Below are positions 16,658-25,411 of a DNA stretch of 33,408 bases, piece by piece. Position 1 is the first letter of the stretch. Every line of letters starts with the position of its first letter. The stretch spans positions 1,465,125-1,498,532 of the forward strand of contig NZ_CM001489.1 of NCBI RefSeq assembly GCF_000262465.1, written 5' to 3'. Source of the stretch: Frankia sp. QA3 (GTDB lineage: Bacteria > Actinomycetota > Actinomycetes > Frankiales > Frankiaceae). A program made the translations under genes and the position numbers. Under the pieces are notes generated by a model. It ran no database searches and was not told the origin of the DNA. It saw nothing but the letters and a program-made list of their open reading frames with translations.

Positions 16658-19600
16658 GTGCTGCTGGAGGAGCTCAAGCCAGGGCTGCGCGTCGACGGGC
16701 TCATTCCCGCCGAGGTCATCACGGTCATTGCCGCGCAATGGCACGGTGCTGACGCGCTCGAACTGACCTACAAGACCACCGCCGGCGGACTCGGCCAGCA
16801 GGTCGTGTTTCGCAAGGACCAGGACAAGCTCGGCGTCGCCCGCACCGGCGGCCGTGCCTTCGACGCCAACGCCAGCGACTTCAAGCTCGTGGCCGAGGCG
16901 CAGCGCATCTCGCTGGCCGGGCTCTTCGACCCGATGCTCGCCGTCGCCACCAGCGACGTGCAGCCCCTCCCGCACCAGATCCGCGCGGTGTACGGCGAGC
17001 TGCTCCCGCGTACCCCACTGCGCTTCCTGCTCGCCGACGATCCGGGCGCCGGCAAGACGATCATGGCCGGCCTCTACATCAAGGAGCTGCTGCTGCGCGA
17101 TGATGTGAAGCAGTGCCTCATCGTCGCGCCCGGCGGGCTCGTGGAGCAGTGGCAGGACGAGCTGTTCTTCAAGTTCGGGCTCCGCTTCGATCTGCTGACC
17201 AACCAGCTCATCGACTCCCAGGCCAACCTCAACGTCTTCGAGACCCACCCGCTTCTCATCGCCCGGATGGATCAGCTCTCCCGCAACGAGCAGCTTCAGG
17301 CCCAGCTCAGAGCGACCGAATGGGATCTGATCGTCGTCGACGAGGCCCACCGCATGGGCGCCCACTACTTCGGCGGCAAGCTGCAGAAGACCAAGCGCTT
17401 CCAGCTTGGCGAGCTTCTCGGCGAGATCACCCGCCACCTGCTGCTGATGACCGCGACCCCGCATTCGGGCAAGGAGGAGGACTTCCAGCTCTTCCTCACG
17501 CTGCTCGACCGGGACCGGTTCGAGGGCAGGCAGAAGAAGACCACGGACACCAGCGGAATCATGCGCCGCATGGTCAAGGAGGACCTGCGCACCTTCGAGG
17601 GCAAGGATCTCTTCCCCGAACGCGTCGCCGAGACCGTTCCCTACGAGCTGACCGCGTTGGAGTACGCCCTCTACGAGGATGTCACCCACTACGTCCGCGA
17701 GGGGATGGACCGGGCCGACCGGCTCGGTGGCAAGCGCAAGAACACCGTCGGCTTCGCCCTCACCGTTCTTCAGCGGCGCCTCGCCTCCAGCCCGGAGGCG
17801 ATCTACCAGAGCCTCGTCCGCCGGTCCGAGCGCCTGGAGCGCAAACGGCAGGAGATCCTCGACGGCAACCTCCGCGAGCCGGAACCGACAGTCGAGTGGA
17901 GTGCGATCGACGCCGACGAGTTCAACGCCGGAGAGATCGAGGAGCTGGAGGAGGAGCTGCTCGATGCCGCCACCGCGGCGCAGACGGTAGCGGAGCTCAA
18001 CGCCGAGCTGCTCGAGCTGGCCGAGCTGGTGAAGACCGCCAGGCGCGTCCGCGACGCCGGCACCGACCGCAAGTGGACCGAGCTGTCGAACATCCTCCAG
18101 GACAACGCGCTGACCACCGACGCGAACGGCTGGCCGCGCAAGCTCATCATCTTCACCGAGCACCGCGACACCCTCGACTACCTCCAGGTCAAGATCGGAT
18201 CGCTGCTCGGCAAACCCGACACGGTCAAGGCCATTCACGGTGGCGTGCGGCGTGGCGAGCGTCGCCAGATCACCGAGGAGTTCACCAAGAACCGCGAGGT
18301 TCAGATTCTCCTGGCGACCGACGCGGCCGGGGAGGGCCTCAACCTCCAGGCGGCCCATCTGATGGTCAACTACGACCTGCCGTGGAACCCCAATCGCATC
18401 GAGCAGCGCTTCGGCCGCATTCACCGCATCGGCCAGGGGGAGGTCTGCCGACTGTGGAACCTCGTGGCCGCCAACACGCGTGAGGGCGAGGTCTTCATCC
18501 GCCTGCTGGTGAAGCTCGACCAGATGCGCCAGGACTACGGCGGCAAGGTCTTCGACGTCCTCGGCGAAGCCTTCACCGAAACCCCGCTGCGCACGCTCCT
18601 GCTCGACGCCATCCAGTACGGCGATCGTCCCGACGTGAAGGCGAGGATGCACGAGGTCATCGACGCCAGCGTCGGCGACGGCCTCAAGGAACTACTCGAC
18701 GAGCGGGCGCTCGCCTCGGAGCACCTCGCCGAGGCCGACCTCCAGCGGCTGCGCGCGGCGATGGACGCCGCTCGCGCCCGGCGGCTCCAGCCGCACTACA
18801 TCGAGCTGGCGTTCAAGGCGGCCTTCACCCGACTCGGCGGCCGGATCGCCCGGCGTGAGCAGGGGCGCTACGAGATCGCGAACGTGCCCCAGCACCTCCG
18901 CTCGGCCGGCAGGGGGCCGATCGCGACGAAGTACGACCGCGCCACCTTCGACCTTGCCCACGTCCAGCCCGACGGACTCGCTCGGGCCGACCTGCTCGCG
19001 CCCGGCCACCCGCTCCACGACGCAGTCCTGGACGAGACCGTCCGGCAGTTCGGCGGCGCGCTGAACCAGGGCACCGTGCTCGTGTCCTCGACCCTCGACC
19101 AGCCACACCTGCTCGTCGGCGTCGTCGAGGAGGTCGCCGACGCCACCGGCGAGTCCGTGGCGCGCCGTTTCGGCTACGCCTACGTCGACAGCCACGGCAC
19201 CGTCAGCCCCGCTGGTCCCGCGCCATACCTGGACTGCGTCGCCGCTCCCGCCAGCCCCGCGACCGACGCCGCACGCGCCCTTGCGTGGCTGGCCGAGGCC
19301 GAGGACAAGGCCACGAGCTGGATCATCGCCAACAGGCTCCCCGAGTACCTCGCCGAGATCCAGCCCCGCCGGCTGGCGGAGCTGACGAAAGCCCGTGACC
19401 TGGTCACGAAGCGCCTCACCGCGGAGAGCGAGCGTCTGCTGTTCGAGGCGGCGATCGCCTCGGAGAACGAGCAGAAGGGCGAGAAGCCCAAGGAGTCGGC
19501 GGAGAGCCTCAACCGCAAGGCGGTCGAGCTCGACCTCCGGCTCCGCCAGCGCCTGCAGCTGCTCGACCAGCAGCAGCTCATGTCCACCAAGCCGCCCCGC

Positions 19601-20068
19601 CTCGTCACCGCCGCCCTCGTGCTGCCCGTCAGCCTGTTCGAAGACGAACTGCCACCGTCCGCGCCGATGCACGCCAAGGCGACGAAGGAGGTCGAGCGCC
19701 GCGGCGTCGACCTGGTCCTGGCACGCGAACGAGAACTCGGCCGCCAGCCCGTCGAGCAGGCGTTCAACAACCCCGGCTTCGACATCCTGTCGACCGATGC
19801 CGACGGCGACACCTACCGCCTCGAGGTCAAGGCCCGCCTCGACGGCGCCACCGACTTCTTCGTCACCCACAACGAGGTGATGACCGGCAAGAACGCCGCC
19901 CCGCGCTACCGGCTCGCCCTCGTCAAGGTCGACCCGCGCGGGGCGTCCTACGACGAGGTCCGCTACCTCGACGCCCCCTTCGCCACCACCGACCTCGGCG
20001 ACTTCGATGCCACCGGAATCCGCGGCAACTGGCCCAAGATGTGGGCCAAGGGAAGGACGCCGTTCTAA
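16658..20068 (+). CDS. SNF2-family helicase with C-terminal DUF3883
   Basis: 1136 residues; a superfamily 2 DNA translocase expected to move on double-stranded DNA. Motif I is PGAGKT with Lys133, motif II is DEAH at 228-231, motif III is LLLMTATPHSG, motif V is ATDAAGEGLNLQ near 553-564, and motif VI is QRFGRIHRIGQ at 583-593. The C-terminal DUF3883 domain is near 1030-1100, with the E-x-K of a PD-(D/E)xK-like fold at Glu1056-Lys1058. The GTG at 16658 has GGGAGG 6 bases ahead; the longer frame from 16538 is Ser/Arg-rich and unlikely. Helicases of this build stand beside DUF1156 methylases and DUF499 ATPases in defence loci, as here. All core helicase motifs are intact. It is followed by the DUF1643-like gene with a 1-base overlap. 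Confidence 0.95.
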   Translation: MLLEELKPGLRVDGLIPAEVITVIAAQWHGADALELTYKTTAGGLGQQVVFRKDQDKLGVARTGGRAFDANASDFKLVAEAQRISLAGLFDPMLAVATSDVQPLPHQIRAVYGELLPRTPLRFLLADDPGAGKTIMAGLYIKELLLRDDVKQCLIVAPGGLVEQWQDELFFKFGLRFDLLTNQLIDSQANLNVFETHPLLIARMDQLSRNEQLQAQLRATEWDLIVVDEAHRMGAHYFGGKLQKTKRFQLGELLGEITRHLLLMTATPHSGKEEDFQLFLTLLDRDRFEGRQKKTTDTSGIMRRMVKEDLRTFEGKDLFPERVAETVPYELTALEYALYEDVTHYVREGMDRADRLGGKRKNTVGFALTVLQRRLASSPEAIYQSLVRRSERLERKRQEILDGNLREPEPTVEWSAIDADEFNAGEIEELEEELLDAATAAQTVAELNAELLELAELVKTARRVRDAGTDRKWTELSNILQDNALTTDANGWPRKLIIFTEHRDTLDYLQVKIGSLLGKPDTVKAIHGGVRRGERRQITEEFTKNREVQILLATDAAGEGLNLQAAHLMVNYDLPWNPNRIEQRFGRIHRIGQGEVCRLWNLVAANTREGEVFIRLLVKLDQMRQDYGGKVFDVLGEAFTETPLRTLLLDAIQYGDRPDVKARMHEVIDASVGDGLKELLDERALASEHLAEADLQRLRAAMDAARARRLQPHYIELAFKAAFTRLGGRIARREQGRYEIANVPQHLRSAGRGPIATKYDRATFDLAHVQPDGLARADLLAPGHPLHDAVLDETVRQFGGALNQGTVLVSSTLDQPHLLVGVVEEVADATGESVARRFGYAYVDSHGTVSPAGPAPYLDCVAAPASPATDAARALAWLAEAEDKATSWIIANRLPEYLAEIQPRRLAELTKARDLVTKRLTAESERLLFEAAIASENEQKGEKPKESAESLNRKAVELDLRLRQRLQLLDQQQLMSTKPPRLVTAALVLPVSLFEDELPPSAPMHAKATKEVERRGVDLVLARERELGRQPVEQAFNNPGFDILSTDADGDTYRLEVKARLDGATDFFVTHNEVMTGKNAAPRYRLALVKVDPRGASYDEVRYLDAPFATTDLGDFDATGIRGNWPKMWAKGRTPF

Positions 20069-20562
20069 TGACCATGGCCACCGCTGCGACTCTCGTCGCC
20101 GTCTTGGCTAATCCACCCCTGACTGACGGTAAGCGCACGTTGGGCCGCGTGGCGTTGGCAGGTGAACTGCTCGGCTTCGCCGAGGTCAAGGTCGTGAACC
20201 TGTTCTCGATACCCTCACTGGCAACAGGGGCCATCGACGAGCTTGGCGCGACCGCTACCGGCTGGCTAGCGGCAAGGCCCTCCCTTGAGACAGCGCTCGC
20301 CGGGGCAGATGGTGTGTTGCTCGCCTACGGAGCAACCTCTCCCTCCGGTCCGGCACGTACTCACTTCCGTGAGCAGGTCGAGTGGCTGCGAACTCGCCTC
20401 GATCAGCTGGCCTTACCAGGTTGGCAGGTTGGCGACGGCCCGCGACATCCGTCCCGGTGGCAACGGTGGACCAATCGGGAGTACCCTGAAATCCCGTTCA
20501 TCGAGGCGGTGCGACGCAGCCTCGTCGTTGTTCGCACCAATTGCGTCGGGTCTGATCACTAA
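20068..20562 (+). CDS. DUF1643-like protein
   Basis: 164 residues, beginning with the ATG that shares its A with the helicase stop (TAATG), so the two genes are coupled. LVAVLANPPLTDGKRTLGRV, then AEVKVVNLFSIPS and GADGVLLAYG follow the DUF1643 pattern (a strand ending NPS-like, VNLF, then a strand with W/Y-G). DUF1643 proteins have no proven role but turn up in phage and defence settings. The usual NPS is NPP here and the family-typical D-x-T-x-x-R is weak, so it is a divergent member. Its stop codon TAA uses the first bases of the IS630-like element at 20561-21148; the original stop may have been TAG at the same codon. Confidence 0.7.
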   Translation: MTMATAATLVAVLANPPLTDGKRTLGRVALAGELLGFAEVKVVNLFSIPSLATGAIDELGATATGWLAARPSLETALAGADGVLLAYGATSPSGPARTHFREQVEWLRTRLDQLALPGWQVGDGPRHPSRWQRWTNREYPEIPFIEAVRRSLVVVRTNCVGSDH

Positions 20563-21148
20563 GTGGTCGGCGCTGGAAGTTCTTCGGGGGTGGTCACGAG
20601 GCTGTCGGAAGGGGCGGGGTGCTGGCTGTCGGCGTGGGTGGTGGGATCCGGGCGAGGCGGTTTTCGAGGTCGGTGGCGGTGTACTTCTAGCGGAACAGTG
20701 TCGCGGTCGTGTTGCCTCAGGCGCTGAACGCTGTGAGGGCGGTGAGGGCGTCGGTGCTGGCGAAGTCGCAGGGGGAGATGGCTTTCCGGTGGAACAGCGA
20801 GAAGAAGATCTCGATCTGGTTCAGCCAGGAGGCGTGTGTCGGGGTGTGGATCAGTATGCAGGTCGGGTGGGCGGTGGTCGGAGCCGTTGTCCACGATCAC
20901 GAACACCAGGTCCGCGGTGCGGTAGCGGGCCTGGATCATGACCTGGCCGATGAGGTCCATGAACCCGGCGATGCCGGTCGTGGGCGGGGTCGAGGCGGCG
21001 GGATGTGCCCGCGGCCGGTAGCGGTATTCGGTGCGGTGCCGTTCGCGCACCGCCTGCACCATCCACCTCACCGCCGACCACACCTGATCATCGAATCTCC
21101 CAGCCCGGCAATCACTCACCTCCGCGAAACTCCCAGCGCCAACCACTT
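20561..21148 (-). mobile_element. IS630-like element, internally deleted and decayed
   Basis: Terminal inverted repeats are aagtggtcggcgctgg (20561-20576) and ccagcgccaaccactt (21133-21148), matching at 15 of 16 positions. The 588 bases between hold minus-strand pieces of an IS630-family DDE transposase: FMDLIGQVMIQARYRTADLV and VFVIVDNGSDHR, then in another frame ILIHTPTHASWLNQIEIFF. The N-terminal half is missing and frames are broken, so it cannot encode its own transposase but could be moved in trans. IS630 elements target TA. The left side has TA at 20560-20561; the right side has TG, perhaps mutated. Confidence 0.85.
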
Positions 21149-21234
21149 GGCTTCGGGCGTCGTCGGTGCGAGACACTGGAGCGATATGAGTATCTGTCTG
21201 TAGATGACTGCGTCACCGGTAGGAGGTCCCGCCA

Positions 21235-21591
21235 GTGACGGCGTTACAAACCGACTCGTCTCGTTGTGCCGTCCATCCGACCGTGACCCAGTTGACTTCA
21301 AGGCGGAAGGGCAAGTGCTGGCACGGGCTGCGCGACCAGCTACGGAGCGAGCCGCACTTGGAGAGCGTGATCCATGGCTGGCTCCTCGCAGCTCATTGCG
21401 GAAGCACCAACGGCACCTTCGACCGGGTCGGGTCGCTGCCCGCAGAGGTCGCGAGCGTAGCTGGCCGCGTGAACAAACAAATCCGGTTCACGGTGGTCGA
21501 TGTTCGGCGTTCGCTGTTGGCCTTCAAGACTGAACAGCATGAGCGTCTCGATATCGAAGGTGACTTCGAGCACGATCCTTTGGGGAAGTAG
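21235..21591 (+). CDS. 118-residue protein of unknown function
   Basis: I do not recognise this protein. It starts at a GTG with an excellent ribosome site, AGGAGG at 21221-21226, 8 bases upstream, so it is a real gene. It is soluble, with no membrane segment; a middle His/Cys-containing stretch (KGKCWHGLRDQL, WLLAAHCGSTNG) and a C-terminal RFTVVDVRRSLLAF. Base composition is lower in GC than the flanking helicase and methylase genes. It ends 10 bases before the SF1 helicase start and so forms a two-gene cassette with it. It could be a partner or regulator of that helicase. It could also be the detached first part of a once longer protein. Confidence 0.7.
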   Translation: MTALQTDSSRCAVHPTVTQLTSRRKGKCWHGLRDQLRSEPHLESVIHGWLLAAHCGSTNGTFDRVGSLPAEVASVAGRVNKQIRFTVVDVRRSLLAFKTEQHERLDIEGDFEHDPLGK

Positions 21592-21601
21592 AGCGGGAGC
21601 G

Positions 21602-24349
21602 ATGGCGTCAGTAGAACAGCAAGTGCGGAGTGCCGAAAGCGTGATCTGCCAGAACATCGCCAACCCGGTCGGCGACCGAGGCTTCCTCTCTCAGAACGTG
21701 CTGGGGCAGCTCCGGAATCTCGTCGAGGGGCTTATCGTCTGGGCGCACCTCAATGATCGCTCGGCTGAGTTCCACTACAACCAGGTCGGGCCGGCATTGA
21801 ATGTCGTGAAGGCGAAGGGCAAGTTCAGGCTCCTGGGTAGATTTCACGACCTGCTCCAGGCCAGTGTTTCGCACTACACCCTGGATCGCGATCCGTCCGA
21901 GCGGTTGATGCTGAAATACTACGAGTACCTACTCCGCACCCGCGATCTCGCACAGGCACAGTTCGGGATCGCGATCCTGCACAACATCGAACAGTTTCCG
22001 ATCGACCTCGACCCTTCACTGGGTGAGTACTACGAGAAGATTGCGACGCGCATCGAGCGGAAAAGAACGACGCCACCCTCAAGCGCGCGTCGCGAGCGGT
22101 ACTATATTCACAGCTCACGACCATTCTTCATCGGCGGCCGCATCTATTACGAGGTGACGTTCTATCTCGCCCACAACCGGACGAGCAAGTTCGATCGCAT
22201 CATCGGGTTCACTGACATTGACGTCACCGATAAATACGCGGCCAATCTAGGGCTGGAGAGCGACACGATCGAAGTTCTTGGCCAGACGATGCCGATTATG
22301 CTAATCCGCTCGTGGGAGGTGTCGATCCGTCCGTGCGAGTTTGATAACTTCGCGCGCTTCTTCTACGTCTCACACGACCAGATTCGTACGTCGCACTCCG
22401 AGTACCGCAACCTGATGCAGTACCTCACGAGAATGCGCTCAAGTCTGCTTGATCTCGTGGACATGACCGACGCGAGTTACGGCCGGGTCCGCTCCTGGGC
22501 ACTCGACGGTGCGCAACGTAGTCCGCTGATCTTCCCTGTGCTCGACCGCGCGCGAGCGCTCATACGCGGGAACCGGCCAGGGGCTAGTCTGATGCGGTAC
22601 CTAATGCTGCGGATGAACAATCGGGTCATCAAGGCGCAGTTCGACGTCAACGAGTGCGATAAGCTATCCCAGCTGCGCGTTTCCTGGAGTTGCAGGCCCT
22701 TCGACACTATGCCGTTCTGCACATCACCACGCAGACACAACCCGCGCTTCTCGGATCTTGCCGAGAGCCTGGATGCTCGGAGGCGACCGCACGAGCTACT
22801 GGCAAGACGAATCAGGAGCAATGTCGAGCAGCACGGTGTGATCTACACGCCTGTCTCCGACCTGGAAGACTTCGGTGACGTCGACAAGCTAATCGCGCAC
22901 CATAACCAGCTGCTCCCACCCATTGAACGACACGCACCGCGGAAGCTGGCGCGTGCAAACGGGCATGTGTTCATCGTTGGGTACGAGGACGACACAGTCA
23001 CGATCATTAAAAAGCTCCAGGCGATCACTGCCGGCGGTATCCCCAACCACAGCAGCCACGTGCGGGCATGGATAAGTGCTAACCCAGGTGTCATCGATGA
23101 CCCCTTGAAAGCTGATGCTCTGATGGAGCTGTTCGAGCGCTCGAAGGTTGCCGTCGTTTACGGCGCGGCCGGTACGGGAAAATCGACGATGATGAATCAC
23201 ATTGCAAACTACTTCGAGGGCGAACGGAAGCTGTTTCTGGCGCATACCAACCCGGCTGTCGACAACCTGAAGCGACGAGTGCAGGCGCCGAACACCGAGT
23301 TCAGCACGATCAGCAAGCACGTGCGCAGCAGTACGTCGTTCGACCCAAAGTACGACGTCCTTGTGATCGACGAGTGCAGCACTGTGGGCAACGCGAGCCT
23401 GCTCGAAGTGCTTAAGAAAACATCCTTCGACCTGCTCGTGCTCGTTGGCGACGTCTACCAGATCGAGTCGATCGAGTTCGGCAACTGGTTCAGCATCATC
23501 CGTTCGTACATCCCGAGCGAGTCTGTCTTCGAGCTCACAAAGCCTTTCAGAACGAGCGATCAGGCGCTTCTTACACTGTGGGACAGGGTGCGGAACCTGG
23601 ACAACCACATCGAGGAGTCACTCGCCAAGAACGGCTACTCGACAGTGCTAGGAGACTCGCTTTTCCAGCAACGGAGCGACGATGAGATCGTGCTCTGCCT
23701 GAATTATGACGGCCTTTATGGAATCAACAACATCAACCGGTTCCTACAAGCGAGCAATCTGAATCCAGCTGTGACCTGGAGTGAGTCTATGTACAAGGTC
23801 GGCGATCCTGTGCTTTTTAATGAGTCTGATCGGTTCCGTCCAGTCATCTTCAACAATCTGAAGGGTAAGATCGTCAAGATCGATCGCGTGCCCGGCCGGA
23901 TCACGTTTGATGTGAATCTTGAACGGGATGTCACTGCAGCCGACGTGTTCGGCACAGATCTGCGCTGGGTAGAAGGCTCGACTGTTCAGTTCGACGTCTT
24001 CGGGCGCGGCGACAGCGATGATGATGACGATACGGTCACCACGATGGTGCCATTTCAGATCGCGTACGCCGTGTCGATCCACAAGGCGCAGGGTCTTGAG
24101 TACAATTCGGTTAAGGTTGTCATTACGGATGCTAACGAGGAGAGCATCTCCCACAGCATTTTCTACACCGCGATCACACGCGCTCGGAAGCGCCTTGAAG
24201 TGTTTTGGACTCCGGAGACGCAGCAACGAATCCTGAGCGGTCTCGCAGTGCGCGAGAACACGAAGGACGAGAATCTGTTGGGGGTTCGTCGAGGCGTGAT
24301 CCCTGTTGTGAAGCGACCGAAGCGCCAGAAGGCGCGACAGGGGCCGTAG
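21602..24349 (+). CDS. SF1 helicase with long unknown N-terminal region
   Basis: 915 residues from the ATG at 21602. The C-terminal half is a RecD/UvrD-like superfamily 1 helicase: Walker A GAAGTGKST with Lys527, Walker B VLVIDECS with Asp590-Glu591, motif III LVGDVYQIESIEFG, a UvrD_C_2-type motif V SIHKAQGLEYNSV and motif VI YTAITRARKRLEV. Residues 1 to about 500 match nothing I know; they contain FFIGGRIYYEVTFYLAH and GFTDIDVTDKYA and are not hydrophobic. The helicase would unwind DNA or RNA; the N-terminal part probably sets target or effector. GC is lower than in neighbours and common use of AAT, TTT and CTT codons suggests transfer. It sits inside the helicase-methylase-ATPase locus, in the same direction. 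GGGAG lies close (2 bases) before the ATG. Confidence 0.9.
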   Translation: MASVEQQVRSAESVICQNIANPVGDRGFLSQNVLGQLRNLVEGLIVWAHLNDRSAEFHYNQVGPALNVVKAKGKFRLLGRFHDLLQASVSHYTLDRDPSERLMLKYYEYLLRTRDLAQAQFGIAILHNIEQFPIDLDPSLGEYYEKIATRIERKRTTPPSSARRERYYIHSSRPFFIGGRIYYEVTFYLAHNRTSKFDRIIGFTDIDVTDKYAANLGLESDTIEVLGQTMPIMLIRSWEVSIRPCEFDNFARFFYVSHDQIRTSHSEYRNLMQYLTRMRSSLLDLVDMTDASYGRVRSWALDGAQRSPLIFPVLDRARALIRGNRPGASLMRYLMLRMNNRVIKAQFDVNECDKLSQLRVSWSCRPFDTMPFCTSPRRHNPRFSDLAESLDARRRPHELLARRIRSNVEQHGVIYTPVSDLEDFGDVDKLIAHHNQLLPPIERHAPRKLARANGHVFIVGYEDDTVTIIKKLQAITAGGIPNHSSHVRAWISANPGVIDDPLKADALMELFERSKVAVVYGAAGTGKSTMMNHIANYFEGERKLFLAHTNPAVDNLKRRVQAPNTEFSTISKHVRSSTSFDPKYDVLVIDECSTVGNASLLEVLKKTSFDLLVLVGDVYQIESIEFGNWFSIIRSYIPSESVFELTKPFRTSDQALLTLWDRVRNLDNHIEESLAKNGYSTVLGDSLFQQRSDDEIVLCLNYDGLYGINNINRFLQASNLNPAVTWSESMYKVGDPVLFNESDRFRPVIFNNLKGKIVKIDRVPGRITFDVNLERDVTAADVFGTDLRWVEGSTVQFDVFGRGDSDDDDDTVTTMVPFQIAYAVSIHKAQGLEYNSVKVVITDANEESISHSIFYTAITRARKRLEVFWTPETQQRILSGLAVRENTKDENLLGVRRGVIPVVKRPKRQKARQGP

Positions 24350-24445
24350 ACGCCGGATCTGCGAAAAGGGCGGAAGCAACCCTAAGCGGTTCGAGCTGCA
24401 AGTTCGTCGGGGGTTCGTGATCGTCTGGTCGGGTCGGTCCCTTTT

Positions 24446-24781
24446 TCAGGCGTCCGCGGCGAGGTGGACGGTGCAGGCGGTGTCGAGGGGCGTCCTGGGG
24501 GATGCCGGCGCGGGAGCCGTGGAGTAGGACGGTTTCCTGGTAGCGGTCGTGGACGGCGGAGTGGATCGCGAACCCGAAGGAGTGAGCTGAGCCGCCGTAG
24601 CGCAGTCGGCACAGCGGGATCTGTTCACCGTCGGGCAGGATCCCGGCAGCGTAGGCGAACGCGCCGCGGTAGGTGACTCGGTCCGGGCGGGCTGGGGCCA
24701 GTTCTTCTCGGCATGGTCGAGCAGCCGCAGCCGCAGCCGCAGCCGCATCGAGGACTTCGTGGACTCCGGGATCGCCGCCAT
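24446..24781 (-). pseudogene. Conserved hypothetical gene with two indels
   Basis: The minus frame from the ATG at 24781 starts with LRLLDHAEKNWPQ, shifts near 24671 (one G missing in GAGTCACC), and continues in another frame as VTYRGAFAYAAGILPDGEQ, LCRLRYGGSAHSFGFAIHS and HDRYQETVLLHGS. It shifts back near 24496 (an extra C in GACGCCCC) to end DTACTVHLAADA. Corrected, it is a complete protein of about 111 residues of a family I recall as a common actinobacterial hypothetical (RGxFAYV.G.L.DG...PLCRLRYGGSA..WGFAIY). The two single-base changes cancel each other. They may be real decay or sequence errors in C/G runs. Confidence 0.6.
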
Positions 24782-24865
24782 AACCCCTAGTGTGCCGGGC
24801 TGTCGCGGCCCGCCCGGTTACGCTCATCGGTCCCGTGCCCGCCCCGTCTGCCCCCGGGGCTGTCC

Positions 24866-25301
24866 GCCTCCGACGACGGCTGGCCGCTGTGGGTCTCCGG
24901 CGTCCGGCCCGGCAGCGAGCATGACTCCACCGCGCTGCGCGCCGCCGGCGCGCAGCCGTTCCTCGCCGAGCGGACAGCCAACCTGCACGAGGTCCTGTTC
25001 GACCTCGGAAGGGATAGGAAACCCGGCCGGCCGCTGGTGATCGGCGTACAAGAAGCCCACCGGCGGCGCCCTCACTGACGCAAAGAACACACAACCGGGT
25101 CCACAAGGCACTACGCGCTGCCGGTGAACGCGCGAACGCGCGAACGCCCTGTTCAAAGGCACTTTTCGGCTGCTCCACAACATCACGATCGACCCCCGGT
25201 GGATCGGACTCGTCGCAAAAGCCACCCTCGTAATTCTCCACACCGAGCATCGCGGGACCGCGGGACACCCAACACACCATCACGGTATTGCAACTATGTA
25301 A
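24866..25301 (+). mobile_element. IS5-type DDE transposase remnant
   Basis: Plus-strand pieces of an IS5/HARBI1-like transposase in several frames: DDGWPLWVSGVRPGSEHDST, then NLHEVLFDLG, KKPTGGALTDA, and FKGTFRLLHNITIDPRWIGL through LVAKATLVILHTEHRGTAG to a TAA at 25299-25301. The second catalytic Asp region survives (GSEHDST); the N-terminal half and the first catalytic Asp are gone. I could not find terminal repeats. It is inactive debris just upstream of the methylase gene. Confidence 0.75.
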
Positions 25302-25411
25302 TGCGACCGAGGGTTACTGGGAAAGGCTCGCTAGGTTTGGTCTGCAGGTCGTGATGCCAGGCGCCGCCTGGTTGTGTTCAGCCCAAGGGCTCAGAGGGTC
25401 GAGGGAAGTAC

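Noticed and set aside
16652..18652. 666-codon open frame opposite the SNF2 helicase
   Set aside because: Antisense shadow of conserved helicase codons.
20709..21203. Plus-strand ORF over the IS630-like element
   Set aside because: It is the antisense of transposase motifs that read on the minus strand (WLNQIEIFF, VIVDNGSDHR).
24281..24418. gggggttcgt occurring twice, as possible insertion footprints around the end of the SF1 helicase gene
   Set aside because: Ten bases in G-rich DNA is too short, and the flanking bases do not match.
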